NCBI RefSeq assembly: GCF_014841125.1
Contig: NZ_JACYTQ010000002.1
Span: 124,001-188,000, forward strand
Origin: Echinicola arenosa
Lineage (GTDB): Bacteria; Bacteroidota; Bacteroidia; Cytophagales; Cyclobacteriaceae
Length of the DNA stretch: 64,000 bases
Reading direction: 5' to 3'
In this document: one piece after another, positions 27,590 to 36,448 of the stretch
How the letters are laid out: each line of letters opens with the position of its first letter
Numbering within the stretch: the first letter of the stretch is position 1
Notes under the pieces: generated by a model
Seen by the model: the letters and a program-made list of their open reading frames with translations, nothing else
Told to the model about the DNA's origin: nothing
Databases searched by the model: none
Translations under genes and position numbers: made by a program

Positions 27590-28879
27590 TTATAAAGTAC
27601 CTGAAGCTATTTCTTTCTTGTGTTTATAATGGTAAATCCCATATGCCACCACTACCAAATAACAACAAGCCGGCACAAAAAATGAAAGGTGGATACTGTC
27701 CAAACTATCCGAAACCAAACCTTGGATAACTGGGAAAACGGCCCCTCCAAGAATGGCCATAATCAAGCCAGAACCTCCTAGTTTGGTATCTTTTCCCAAA
27801 CCTTCGGCTCCAAGTCCATAAATAGTAGGGAACATCAAAGACATGCAGCCGGAAATCAATACCAACGCAATAGCACCAACCATTCCATGACCAAAGATCA
27901 CCACTAACGTCAGCGATATGGCCAACAATGCCGAAATCGCCATCAACAAACTAGGCCTCACATATTTCATCAGTGCCGTAAATACAAAACGGTTTACCGT
28001 AAAGAGGATGATTGCTGCCATATAATAATCTGAAGCATCACTTTCATTCAGGTCCAACTCCAGCATAATGTACCTGATCGTGTAAGACCAAACACCGATT
28101 TGCGCCCCTACATAGAAAAACTGGGTAAGCACACCAAAAACATAGTTCTTGTTCGCCATCAATCGCTTAAAACCATCTTTTAAAGAATCCTGTCCCTCAT
28201 TCTCTGAGGCAGTTGGCATTTTAGTGAATTTGATCAGCACCCAAACCAGTACTAAAAAAAGAGCCACTCCAACATAGGTACTCATTACCGCATCCAGCTC
28301 AGCCTGACGCACTTGCTGAAGCTGATCGGCGGTCATTTTACTTCGTTCATCCGCCTCCGCTACATTAAGCTGCGACAGGATAAAAAGCTTGCTGAGCAAC
28401 ACCCCTATGATTGACCCTACTGGATTAAAAGACTGCGCCAAATTCAGTCTCCTGGTAGCAGAAGACTCTGGCCCCATCACCATGATGTATGGATTGGCAG
28501 AAGTTTCCAAAATGGACAAACCACCTGCCAGCACATAAAGGGCGAAAAGGAAGAAACCATAAGACATCAAAATGCTAGCAGGATAGAACAACAATCCTCC
28601 GACAGCGAAAAGCCCTAAGCCTAAAAGGACACCAGACTTATAAGTATATTTTTTGATGTAAATGGCAGCTGGTAAAGCCAGACAGAAATAGGCCCCATAA
28701 AAAGCCATTTGAATCCAGGAAGTCTGGGTATCTGTCATGCTGAGGATTTTCTTAAAAGCCGCCAATAGCGTGTCCGTCATGTTATTGGCTAATCCCCAAA
28801 GTAAGAAGAGACTGGTCAGCAATATAAATGGCCAAAGTGTCGCTTTTGATACTAAAGCCGTTTTTGATTGGTTATTCAT
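27590..28879 (-). CDS. fucP: FucP-family MFS sugar:H+ symporter
   Basis: A 429-residue major facilitator protein with about 12 TM helices. The family motifs are clear: LLWGLANNMTDTLLAAFKK near residue 30, ETSANPYI in the middle (about 125), and SGCMSLMFPTIYGLGAEGLG near residue 345. FucP-type permeases import L-fucose and related deoxy or pento-sugars, and in Bacteroidota also glucose, galactose or arabinose, so the symbol names the family and not a proven substrate. It lies 38 bases after the aldo/keto reductase. It is the only inner-membrane sugar permease in the window, so it could also serve the arabinose pathway. Confidence 0.85.
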   Translation of the reverse strand: MNNQSKTALVSKATLWPFILLTSLFLLWGLANNMTDTLLAAFKKILSMTDTQTSWIQMAFYGAYFCLALPAAIYIKKYTYKSGVLLGLGLFAVGGLLFYPASILMSYGFFLFALYVLAGGLSILETSANPYIMVMGPESSATRRLNLAQSFNPVGSIIGVLLSKLFILSQLNVAEADERSKMTADQLQQVRQAELDAVMSTYVGVALFLVLVWVLIKFTKMPTASENEGQDSLKDGFKRLMANKNYVFGVLTQFFYVGAQIGVWSYTIRYIMLELDLNESDASDYYMAAIILFTVNRFVFTALMKYVRPSLLMAISALLAISLTLVVIFGHGMVGAIALVLISGCMSLMFPTIYGLGAEGLGKDTKLGGSGLIMAILGGAVFPVIQGLVSDSLDSIHLSFFVPACCYLVVVAYGIYHYKHKKEIASGTL

Positions 28880-28917
28880 CGTATAAATTTATAAATGGGT
28901 AGATTGATAATTATAAG

Positions 28918-29952
28918 TTAAACTGGACTGTAATCGTGCAACAAACCTCTATTTTTTAGCTCCGCCCAAAATTCATTAGGAAGCTTATTCATGGTTGAAT
29001 CCACATTTCTCTTCACCTTTTCAGGTTCAGTGGTACTTAAAGCGACGCTTGTAACTCCAGGAGCTGAAAGTCCAAATTGTACGCAGGCATGCGCTGGAGT
29101 AACTCCAAGTTCTTTGCAGGCCGCAAAAAACTTTTCCCTCCATTCAAACTTGGCTATATTTTCAGGGCTATCCGGCTTGATTAACTGATAGTCGTAGTAG
29201 TCTCCTCCAACCAAGAATCCGGATTGGAAGACTGCTGAATTAAGAATTCCAACACCATCATTTGAAAGCTGCTGCATAAAGGCCAAAAGGTCTTGCGGAT
29301 GCGAGATAATGGTCATACTATTGGCAAACATCACCCAATCCAGCTTGATGTGCTGATAGATTCTTGGAATCACCTTCCAATCTTTAGCGCCTACACCGAT
29401 CCCTTTGACCAAGCCTCTTTTCTTCAGATCTTCCAAAGCCCTATAGGCTTCCAGAATATCTTCAAAGAGCGCTTCTTCTTCTTCTTTGTTATTAGCTTTA
29501 GCCAAGTATTCATCTGGATCATGGACAGAGGCCAATTGGGTGGAATAACCTTGCAAAAGTTCATTCCCCTCTTCGAAGCACTCTAAAATACCCTCGTAGC
29601 TGATTTTTTGCACCGCATCATGCTTCAGGTCTCTCCAAATTCCTTTCTCAAACTGGGGTTCATCACCGACCAATGGCGCTCTGACCCAGCCTAATTTATT
29701 GCTTACCACAACCTGATCTTTGGGGACTTCAAGGGCATTCAAAGCTGCTCCCAAGGATTCCAATGCCAGGCCGGCACCATATTTTCCTGCGGAATCAAAA
29801 AATGTCTGGGGTTGCGTATAGCGGATGCTTTCCTTTACAATTTCTTGTTTTACTTCAGGGGCCAATGCTGTAAACAAATTGCCTAATGCACTGGTGCCGA
29901 AAACTATTGCAGGGACTTTTATCCCGGTATTACCTAATGGTTTTAATGTCAT
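28918..29952 (-). CDS. Aldo/keto reductase, D-threo-aldose 1-dehydrogenase (L-fucose dehydrogenase) type
   Basis: A 344-residue AKR with a TIM barrel. The catalytic tetrad residues are visible: Asp53 and Tyr58 in FFDSAGKYGAG, Lys in VVVSNKLGW and His in LASVHDPDEY. The N-terminus MTLKPLGNTGIKVPAIVFGTSALGN and the overall layout match the D-threo-aldose/L-fucose dehydrogenase branch, which oxidises L-fucose, D-arabinose or L-xylose to the lactone. It is the first gene of the four-gene operon, divergent from the LacI regulator across a 151-base promoter region. The lactonase, dehydratase and aldolase of the full pathway are not in the window. Confidence 0.85.
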   Translation of the reverse strand: MTLKPLGNTGIKVPAIVFGTSALGNLFTALAPEVKQEIVKESIRYTQPQTFFDSAGKYGAGLALESLGAALNALEVPKDQVVVSNKLGWVRAPLVGDEPQFEKGIWRDLKHDAVQKISYEGILECFEEGNELLQGYSTQLASVHDPDEYLAKANNKEEEEALFEDILEAYRALEDLKKRGLVKGIGVGAKDWKVIPRIYQHIKLDWVMFANSMTIISHPQDLLAFMQQLSNDGVGILNSAVFQSGFLVGGDYYDYQLIKPDSPENIAKFEWREKFFAACKELGVTPAHACVQFGLSAPGVTSVALSTTEPEKVKRNVDSTMNKLPNEFWAELKNRGLLHDYSPV

Positions 29953-30042
29953 TCTTTTTACTCGTTATCCTGGGAAAAGGAATCCAAGATAAATAATATT
30001 TCCGTCAAAAAAACACTTCTAAATCTTTGCATAAGCCTTACA

Positions 30043-30078
30043 TTACCTGCAAAGGTTTGTGCAAAGCTTTGCAGGTAA
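30043..30078. promoter_or_regulatory. LacI-type operator: long inverted repeat between divergent AKR and lacI-family genes
   Basis: TTACCTGCAAAG and CTTTGCAGGTAA form perfect 12-bp arms separated by 12 bases. The right part also contains the 12-bp palindrome GCAAAGCTTTGC (30061-30072), the typical AANCGNTT-like even palindrome shape bound by LacI proteins. It overlaps the promoter region of both divergent genes, so autoregulation and control of the sugar operon are likely. Confidence 0.75.
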
Positions 30079-30081
30079 AAT

Positions 30082-30089
30082 TAATTTTG
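30082..30089 (+). promoter_or_regulatory. -7 promoter element (TAATTTTG) of the LacI-family gene
   Basis: A perfect TAnnTTTG match 14 bases before the ATG, with a TTG at 30057-30059 (22-base spacer). It sits directly beside the operator, as expected for repression by the encoded protein. Confidence 0.6.
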
Positions 30090-30103
30090 AATTTATTTGA
30101 AAG

Positions 30104-31120
30104 ATGAAAAAGAAAAGGGTCACTTTAAAAGATATTGCTGCTGAACTTAAGGTCAGCATTTCTACAGTGTCCAGGGCACTAAAAGACCATCCGGATATTG
30201 ACAAAACCCTGACAAAAAAAATCAAGGCACTGGCCCAAAAATGGAACTATATCCCCAATCCCTTGGCCATGGGACTATTGAGACAGCAAACTCAGGTCAT
30301 CGGTGTAATCGTGCCTGATTTGGTAACCTATTTCTTTTCCTCAATCATTTCAGGGATAGAAGACGAATTGCAGCAGGCCGGATATTACATTATCATTTCT
30401 TCCTCCAAAGAATCGATGGAAAAGGAAATAGAATGTGTCCACAATCTTTTAAACCTTAGAATAGATGGCTTGATTGTTTGTCTGGCTCAAGACAGTAATG
30501 ATACGGCTCACTTTGAAAAGGTGTTGGATCACGATGTTCCTTTGGTGTTTTTCGACAGGGTTTGTTTGGAAAAAAAGGTATCTACAGTGGTTGTGGACAA
30601 TGTATCCATGGCCAAGGATATCACTACTCACTTGTTTGAGAATGGAGCTAGGAAAATCGCCCATATCACCGGACCAAAGCATTTGAATATTGTGAAGGAA
30701 AGAACTGAAGGATATTTAAAAGGGCTTGAGCAAGTAGGTTTACTACTAGATAAAAAACACCTTATCCATACAGATTTATCTCCAAATAATGCCGCTAAAG
30801 CCATCCGTGGGCTCTTGTCCTTGCCTAGTAGACCTGATGCGATTTTAGGAGTCAATGATACGGTCATCTTCGCAACTATGAAAGAAATCAAAAACCGCAA
30901 TTTGAAAATTCCAAAAGATATTCTTTTAGCTGGCTTTTCTGATGAGTTTCATGCAACCGTAGTTGAACCTAACTTGACTTCTGTGGCTCACCCTACCCAT
31001 GATATCGGCCGCAATGCAGCCAAGTTAATCTTAGAACAAATTCAAGAAGGGAGATCAATCCAGAAAAAAATCATCCTCAATACGGAGCTTCATGTCCGGG
31101 AATCCTCAACTCGGCATTAA
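30104..31120 (+). CDS. LacI-family transcriptional regulator
   Basis: A 338-residue protein. The N-terminal HTH (TLKDIAAELKVSISTVSRAL, residues 6-25) and hinge helix (NYIPNPLAMGLLRQQT) are followed by a periplasmic-binding-protein-like effector domain (about 60-338: VIGVIVPDLVTYFFSSIISG, HITGPKHLNIVKERTEGY, GFSDEFHATVVEPNLTSV). It is transcribed divergently from the aldo/keto reductase-fucP operon. The perfect palindrome between them makes it the probable local repressor, released by the sugar or an oxidised intermediate. Confidence 0.92.
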   Translation: MKKKRVTLKDIAAELKVSISTVSRALKDHPDIDKTLTKKIKALAQKWNYIPNPLAMGLLRQQTQVIGVIVPDLVTYFFSSIISGIEDELQQAGYYIIISSSKESMEKEIECVHNLLNLRIDGLIVCLAQDSNDTAHFEKVLDHDVPLVFFDRVCLEKKVSTVVVDNVSMAKDITTHLFENGARKIAHITGPKHLNIVKERTEGYLKGLEQVGLLLDKKHLIHTDLSPNNAAKAIRGLLSLPSRPDAILGVNDTVIFATMKEIKNRNLKIPKDILLAGFSDEFHATVVEPNLTSVAHPTHDIGRNAAKLILEQIQEGRSIQKKIILNTELHVRESSTRH

Positions 31121-31306
31121 AATAAATCGGGAATAATCCCTCATAATATAACTATTAATAGTCGAAACCAAACTGAACATAAACTACTGAATATCAATAA
31201 ACAAAACCCTATTGAATTTGAGGAATTTTATGTAAATTCAATTGCCTTTTAACCTATGCTTTCATTCTTGTACTAATCGAATTTTCATCCACAAAATGGT
31301 ACAACT

Positions 31307-32020
31307 ATGAAAAAATCACTTTCTCTGATCGGACTTTTACTATACTTCTCTTATGCCCTAGCAGTGGACTTCAGGCCAGGATCAAGCATATTCGTTATTA
31401 ATTATCAAGGAACTGAACTAAAAAATCGACCTAACCAAAATGCCAAATCCATTACATCCCTTCATGTGGGTGATCAAGTGGAAATCATTCAAAACACACT
31501 CAAGTCGGCTGATTCCAGATATTTTGCTATGATGAAACTCAACGGAGTTTGGTTAGAGGTAAAATCAAACAATGGCCTGAAAGGATATATCTTCAGCGGT
31601 GATGTAAGTAACATTCCTCCTATAGTTAAACCTGCAAGCGATGAGCTGCTCAATATTGATTTGCTTGGCCAAATCATCAATACTTACAATGAGATCAATC
31701 AAGTTAATCTATATGGAAAACAATATCAAATTGAAAGTGAAGTGACGCAGTTTGAGCATTGTACATACACTGTTTCCAATTATGATGGCTGCTATTCACT
31801 TATCTATTCTTTCTCTACAATGTCCTTTCATGAGGTGTTTCATCAAATGAGAAATATGTTTTTGGACTATAATCAAGAAACAGGAAAAATCCTCTTCCCC
31901 AAATTGATACGCAGATCGGAGTCAGAGTTTGTTTTTAACCAGCCAGGATCAGCTAATGAAATTAAGATTGTGCTGCAAAAAAATGGAGTGATTGACATTC
32001 AGCAAATTCTATGTTCATGA
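31307..32020 (+). CDS. Secreted protein with SH3-like domain, function unknown
   Basis: A 237-residue protein with a signal peptide (about 1-19, ending LA-VDF). A bacterial SH3-like domain follows (about 27-105: LKNRPNQNAKSITSLHVGDQVEIIQ and VWLEVKSNNGLKGYIFSGDV). The C-terminal half (110-237) contains two or three cysteines and no recognised family. SH3 domains of this type often bind peptidoglycan or act as targeting modules. It is not obviously in an operon: the gap to the next gene is 193 bases and holds an inverted repeat at 32056. Confidence 0.6.
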   Translation: MKKSLSLIGLLLYFSYALAVDFRPGSSIFVINYQGTELKNRPNQNAKSITSLHVGDQVEIIQNTLKSADSRYFAMMKLNGVWLEVKSNNGLKGYIFSGDVSNIPPIVKPASDELLNIDLLGQIINTYNEINQVNLYGKQYQIESEVTQFEHCTYTVSNYDGCYSLIYSFSTMSFHEVFHQMRNMFLDYNQETGKILFPKLIRRSESEFVFNQPGSANEIKIVLQKNGVIDIQQILCS

Positions 32021-32055
32021 TCTAATATTAAGGCTCTACAACCCCCTACCACTGG

Positions 32056-32080
32056 TTCAATATATTTTTTGTATATTGAA
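32056..32080. repeat. Perfect inverted repeat between the SH3 gene and the membrane protein gene
   Basis: TTCAATATA and TATATTGAA, 9-bp perfect arms with a 7-base loop. There is no T run after it on the + strand, so it is a weak terminator candidate. It could be an operator for the gene at 32214. Confidence 0.4.
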
Positions 32081-32213
32081 TCAAAGGACATTGTGTCCTT
32101 TCACCAAACTATTATTTTTCCGCCTGCTTGTTACTTCTCAGGAAGTCTGCTGTATTCAATTGGTCAGTCATCTGATAAATTAAAGCCTGTTTTTTCAATC
32201 ATCACATAAAATC

Positions 32214-32966
32214 ATGAATCATCCAGGTACAAATTCGAATAAGAGTTATGATCAGCAAAAATTGATCAACATGGCCATTGGCTTTGCATTACTGGTGGCT
32301 TTGATCGTTGGGGCATGGCTGTTGTCCAAATATGTAATTGATGCCATAGAAAGCCAAAACATGAATTTACTCTTTAAAATCATTGGCTTTATCGTCTTTT
32401 TGGTACCGGGTATTTTCTTCTATTTGTACTTGGCCAAGGCTGGCAAAAAGGATAACCTGGAGCTTAAAAGTATCCATGAAGAACGGCAGGAAATCAAAGG
32501 AGAAATCAAAGATAAAAGCCAAATCAATGTCATTGACTCCATCAGGTTAAGTTTAAACAGACTTCAGGAATATTATACCATCAACACCAGTCAGGCCAGA
32601 AGGAGCTTTACTTTCATTTTGATAGCCATAGTCACGGGTTTGGGCGTTTTGATCATTGGCATCTTGTATTTCTATGTCGATTCTAAAAATGTAACCCTTA
32701 CCGCCATCAGCTCTATCTCAGGTGTCTTGATCCAGTTTATTGGAGGGGCTTATTTTTTGATGTACAAAAAGAGTCTGGCCCAGCTGAACTATTTCTACCA
32801 GCAATTGATCATCAACCAAAATACCATGTTGGCCATAAACCTAACGGACTCTATTTCTGACGAGGCCAAGTCCATAGAAATGAAACAAAAGATCATTGAG
32901 GCCTTACTCAAAAAAGGTATTGATGAAATTGAAGCGATGAACACTACAACCATGCAAAATAAATAA
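32214..32966 (+). CDS. Four-TM protein with TRADD-N-associated-TM-like domain
   Basis: A 250-residue membrane protein with TM helices at about 20-40, 55-75, 131-153 and 162-184, and a charged loop rich in Lys/Glu (78-105). The central segment LSLNRLQEYYTINTSQARRSF (113-132), followed by two TM helices and a cytoplasmic helical tail, matches by eye the two-TM unit called the TRADD-N-associated membrane domain. In cyanobacteria and other bacteria that unit accompanies conflict/NLR-like systems. Assignment is from memory of the family pattern. No STAND ATPase or death-fold protein is adjacent; the neighbours are an SH3 protein and a VIT1 transporter. Function is unknown. Confidence 0.5.
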   Translation: MNHPGTNSNKSYDQQKLINMAIGFALLVALIVGAWLLSKYVIDAIESQNMNLLFKIIGFIVFLVPGIFFYLYLAKAGKKDNLELKSIHEERQEIKGEIKDKSQINVIDSIRLSLNRLQEYYTINTSQARRSFTFILIAIVTGLGVLIIGILYFYVDSKNVTLTAISSISGVLIQFIGGAYFLMYKKSLAQLNYFYQQLIINQNTMLAINLTDSISDEAKSIEMKQKIIEALLKKGIDEIEAMNTTTMQNK

Positions 32967-33033
32967 TCAAAATATCTTTTTATAATATTAAGATCATTAG
33001 CTCTTTATTTTCCACAGTAGACAAAAAAACTTA

Positions 33034-33774
33034 ATGGAAAAATCCAAAACCCTTGTTCCCCATAAAGATATAGAACATGCAGAACCTTCCAAACTAGAGA
33101 AATACCTAGGCGAATTTGTATATGGGGGAATAGATGGTTGTGTGACTACTTTTGCCGTGGTAGCAGGATCTGTCGGAGCAGGATTGGACAGCGCCATTAT
33201 TATCATCTTGGGTTTTGCCAACTTATTGGCAGATGGATTCTCCATGTCAGTGGGAGCCTATCTATCCTCCAAATCTGAACGGGACAATTATTCTAAACAT
33301 CGCAAGCGAGAATATTGGGAAATCAAACATATGCCAGAAGACGAAAAAGAAGAAATCCGGGTCATCTACCAAGAAAAAGGTTTTGATGGAGAATTACTGG
33401 ACCAAGTAGTAGAAACCATCACCAGTGACCGGGACCGCTGGGTCGATGTCATGATGAAGGATGAGCTAGGGATGATGAAAGACCATAAATCACCTTTGAT
33501 CATTGGTTTTGTCACTTACATTTCATTTATTTCTATTGGGCTAATTCCCTTATTATTTTATGTCTGGGATTATTTCCAGCCGATTGAACAAGACTTATTC
33601 CTACTGACTTCGTTGCTCACGGGACTTGGGTTTATTATTATTGGCTTACTCAAAACCTATGTCAACGAAACCAAAATGTGGAAAGGAGCATTGGAGACCC
33701 TATTTCTAGGCGCCATTGCAGCTGTAGTTGCTTATTACGTAGGGGACATTTTAGAGCAGCTTCTCTCTAAATAA
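33034..33774 (+). CDS. VIT1/CCC1-family iron/manganese transporter
   Basis: A 246-residue protein with the CCC1/VIT1 signature: [20 protein letters not shown] (residues 27-46) in TM1 and [19 protein letters not shown] (about 61-79) in TM2. A long cytoplasmic metal-binding loop rich in Glu/Met (about 85-145) and three more TM helices follow. The family exports Fe2+ or Mn2+ from the cytoplasm. It lies 67 bases after the TRADD-N-like membrane gene and could be co-transcribed. Length and motifs are normal. Confidence 0.92.
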   Translation: MEKSKTLVPHKDIEHAEPSKLEKYLGEFVYGGIDGCVTTFAVVAGSVGAGLDSAIIIILGFANLLADGFSMSVGAYLSSKSERDNYSKHRKREYWEIKHMPEDEKEEIRVIYQEKGFDGELLDQVVETITSDRDRWVDVMMKDELGMMKDHKSPLIIGFVTYISFISIGLIPLLFYVWDYFQPIEQDLFLLTSLLTGLGFIIIGLLKTYVNETKMWKGALETLFLGAIAAVVAYYVGDILEQLLSK

Positions 33775-33886
33775 ATAACAGCCAGCGCTAAATTCACTCC
33801 TCTTGAGCTAGGATATGGGTTATGCTTGCTAAGATTAGTAAAGGAGGATAAATCAACCACAAAGACTGAGTGTGGGCTTTTTTTGA

Positions 33887-33894
33887 TACCTTTG
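33887..33894 (+). promoter_or_regulatory. -7 promoter element (TACCTTTG) for the DEAD-box helicase
   Basis: An exact TAnnTTTG match 161 bases before the chosen helicase ATG. It implies a transcript start near 33901 and an untranslated leader of about 155 bases, typical of cold-shock genes. It also argues against an upstream GTG start at 33870, which would lie before the transcript start. Confidence 0.5.
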
Positions 33895-34055
33895 CATGTT
33901 GGTCATTTCCATTATCAAGCGATGCTTTTTTCTATAGACAAAAAAGCTCCCAAACTCCTAGGATTTTGTTGATTCAAACACAAAAATGGAAGTTGCCCAC
34001 TACTATTATTATACATCAACGGAGAATCTTTAAGATCCTCCCTATATCAAAAAGC

Positions 34056-35306
34056 ATGAAATTTGACGACCTGAGGATCATTCCTCCCATATTAAAAGCA
34101 TTAAAAGAAAAAAACTATTCTGAGCCTACTTCTATCCAAGAACAGGCCATTCCATTGATCCTAAATGGAAATGATGTCTTGGGCTGTGCGCAAACCGGAA
34201 CCGGAAAAACCGCCGCTTTTGCAATCCCAATTATCCAACACATCCACCAAGCACCCTATGCGACCGACCCATGGCCTAAGATTCGCTCCCTAATAGTAAC
34301 GCCTACCAGAGAACTTGCGATCCAAATTGGAGAAAATATTGATCAATACGCCAAACATACCAAAGTCAAGCATGCGGTAATATTTGGTGGGGTCAAACAA
34401 GGTAAGCAAGTAGAAAAACTAAAAAAAGGAGTTCATATATTGATTGCAACTCCAGGTAGGCTACTTGACCTCATTGACCAAGGGCATATCAGTCTAAAAT
34501 CCATTGACCTGTTTGTGCTTGATGAAGCTGACCGAATGTTGGACATGGGATTTATCAATGACATTAAGAAGCTGTTGAAAATCCTGCCTACCAAAAGACA
34601 GTCCCTCTTCTTCTCGGCCACGATGCCGGACAATATTTTGAGTTTGTCCAAACAGATTTTGCAGCAACCTCAAAAAGTAGAAGTTACTCCTGTCTCAAGC
34701 ACCGCAGAGACTATTCAACAATACATTTACTACACCAACAAAAGCAGCAAAAAAGCCCTTCTTCTACACATTTTGGAAGAAAAAGAAATGAACCAAGTGC
34801 TGCTATTCTCAAGGACAAAACATGGTGCAGACAGGATTGTAAAAGACCTTAAAAAGAAAGATATACATGCCGCAGCCATCCATGGCGACAAGGCCCAAAA
34901 CCAAAGACAGAAAGTCCTCAAGGATTTTAAAGGGGGCAAAATCAGGGTTTTGGTGGCCACAGATATCGCTGCTAGGGGCATTGATATTGATAAACTCAAA
35001 TATGTGATCAACTTTGATATTCCTGATGCTGCTGAAACTTATATTCACAGAATCGGCCGATCAGGCAGAGCCGGAGAAGAAGGGATCGCCATTTCAATGA
35101 GTGAGCCAGAAGAGAACGGCTATGTGAAAGACATTGAGAAATTGGCCAATATGCGCATCAAGGTGATCGATAAACATCCATTCCCGCAAACGGAAAAGCC
35201 CATGTCGGCCCAAGAGAAAAAAGAATTCAATAAAGAAAAACAAAGACGAAAGCAGGAATTCTTTGCCAACCGTAAAAAGAGTGGTGGAGGTTCTGGAAGA
35301 AGATAA
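34056..35306 (+). CDS. DEAD-box ATP-dependent RNA helicase (RhlE-like)
   Basis: A 416-residue helicase when started at the ATG at 34056, where homologues begin (MKFDDLRIIPPILKAL). The reading frame runs 62 codons further upstream to a GTG, but that part has no family similarity and precedes the likely promoter. Motifs in order are Q (PTSIQEQAIPLI), I (AQTGTGKTAAF), Ia (PTRELAIQ), II (DEAD), III (SAT), V (ATDIAARGIDI) and VI (HRIGRSGRAG). A short basic tail (RRKQEFFANRKKSGGGSGRR) probably contacts RNA. It unwinds RNA in ribosome assembly or decay, often under cold stress. A strong terminator follows. Confidence 0.93.
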   Translation: MKFDDLRIIPPILKALKEKNYSEPTSIQEQAIPLILNGNDVLGCAQTGTGKTAAFAIPIIQHIHQAPYATDPWPKIRSLIVTPTRELAIQIGENIDQYAKHTKVKHAVIFGGVKQGKQVEKLKKGVHILIATPGRLLDLIDQGHISLKSIDLFVLDEADRMLDMGFINDIKKLLKILPTKRQSLFFSATMPDNILSLSKQILQQPQKVEVTPVSSTAETIQQYIYYTNKSSKKALLLHILEEKEMNQVLLFSRTKHGADRIVKDLKKKDIHAAAIHGDKAQNQRQKVLKDFKGGKIRVLVATDIAARGIDIDKLKYVINFDIPDAAETYIHRIGRSGRAGEEGIAISMSEPEENGYVKDIEKLANMRIKVIDKHPFPQTEKPMSAQEKKEFNKEKQRRKQEFFANRKKSGGGSGRR

Positions 35307-35337
35307 ACAATAGACATGCTTCTACGCAAAAGTCAAG

Positions 35338-35379
35338 GGCTAGTCCTTTCGAACTTTATCGATTGGACTAGCCTTTTTT
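35338..35379 (+). terminator. Intrinsic terminator after the DEAD-box gene
   Basis: Perfect 9-bp arms GGCTAGTCC / GGACTAGCC around an 18-base loop, followed by six T residues. Confidence 0.85.
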
Positions 35380-35482
35380 AGTTTCACTGACTCCATAAAC
35401 GATGGTCTAAAGATAATTTCAAGTATAATCTACCCTCCTTTTTCCAAAAAAACATTACATTAGGTTAAGCTAGCAAAAACCT

Positions 35483-36394
35483 ATGAATCAAGAAGAAGGA
35501 GACATTTCTACGATTTTATCATCCCTCCAGAAATCCTGGGAAAACTTTCTAGAAAACATTCCAGGAATCATTCTAGGGCTCATCATTATTATTTTAGGTT
35601 ACCTCATTGCAAAAAAAATCGGCATACTGACCCAACAAAAAATCTCCCGAAAATCCAGCGACCCCTTGATGAGTAAATTTTTGGGCAATGCGGTCAAGCT
35701 TGGTTTATTTACATTGGCCATCGTTTGGGCCATGAACATTGCTGGACTTGGGGCAGTCACCACTTTCTTGCTGACCTCCCTGGGAGCTTCTGCGATTATC
35801 ATTGGCTTTGCTTTCAAAGACATCGGTGAAAATTTCATCAGTGGTATCATCCTCGCTTTTAACCGCCCCTTCAATGTCAACGATACGGTAGAAATCGGTG
35901 AACTCTTTGGCAAAATCAAATCACTGGAATTCCGGTACACTAAACTAAAGACCTTTGATGGTCGTGATGTTTATATTCCCAATAGCGATGTGCTCAAAAA
36001 GCCCGTGATCAACTACACTGAGGACGGTTTCTTCAGATGGGATTTTGTGGTGGGCATTGCCTATGAAGATGATGTAGACCGAGCCAAAACCATCATCATG
36101 GAAACTGTCAACAGCCATCCTTCCATTGTGCAGGATGGTGTTCATGAAAATTACGTCGCAGAAGATGCCTTGGCCACCAGCACTGTAAACCTCAAAGTCT
36201 TTTTTTGGGTCAACACTTTTGAATTTAGAAAAGAGGCCGTTATGGTCAAAGGAGAAATCATCAAGCGTGTCAAGCAGGCATTAGAGGCCAATGGATTCTC
36301 GCTGCCAAGCGATATTATTGAAGTGAAATTATACGGCAGTCAAAAAGAGCTGCCTATCAAACTGCTAAAAGACGAAAACGGCAAGTCAATTTAA
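35483..36394 (+). CDS. Small-conductance mechanosensitive channel (MscS family)
   Basis: A 303-residue channel. TM helices lie at about 25-45, 68-88 and 95-125, the last being the Ala/Gly-rich pore helix (TSLGASAIIIGFAFKDIGEN). The beta domain follows (FNVNDTVEIGELFGKIKSLEF, YIPNSDVLKKPVINYT) and then the alpha/beta C-terminal domain. It releases osmolytes on hypo-osmotic shock at the inner membrane. It is monocistronic. A second, much larger MscS lies at 55741. Confidence 0.92.
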   Translation: MNQEEGDISTILSSLQKSWENFLENIPGIILGLIIIILGYLIAKKIGILTQQKISRKSSDPLMSKFLGNAVKLGLFTLAIVWAMNIAGLGAVTTFLLTSLGASAIIIGFAFKDIGENFISGIILAFNRPFNVNDTVEIGELFGKIKSLEFRYTKLKTFDGRDVYIPNSDVLKKPVINYTEDGFFRWDFVVGIAYEDDVDRAKTIIMETVNSHPSIVQDGVHENYVAEDALATSTVNLKVFFWVNTFEFRKEAVMVKGEIIKRVKQALEANGFSLPSDIIEVKLYGSQKELPIKLLKDENGKSI

Positions 36395-36448
36395 CCTCTT
36401 TATGCAATAGGAATCGTTATAACCTGTCCCGTTCACTGTCGGTAAGAA

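Noticed and set aside
33870-34055. N-terminal extension of the DEAD-box helicase from a GTG at 33870
   Set aside because: The 62 extra residues do not resemble the family, and the likely -7 promoter element lies inside them; the ATG at 34056 matches the start of homologues.
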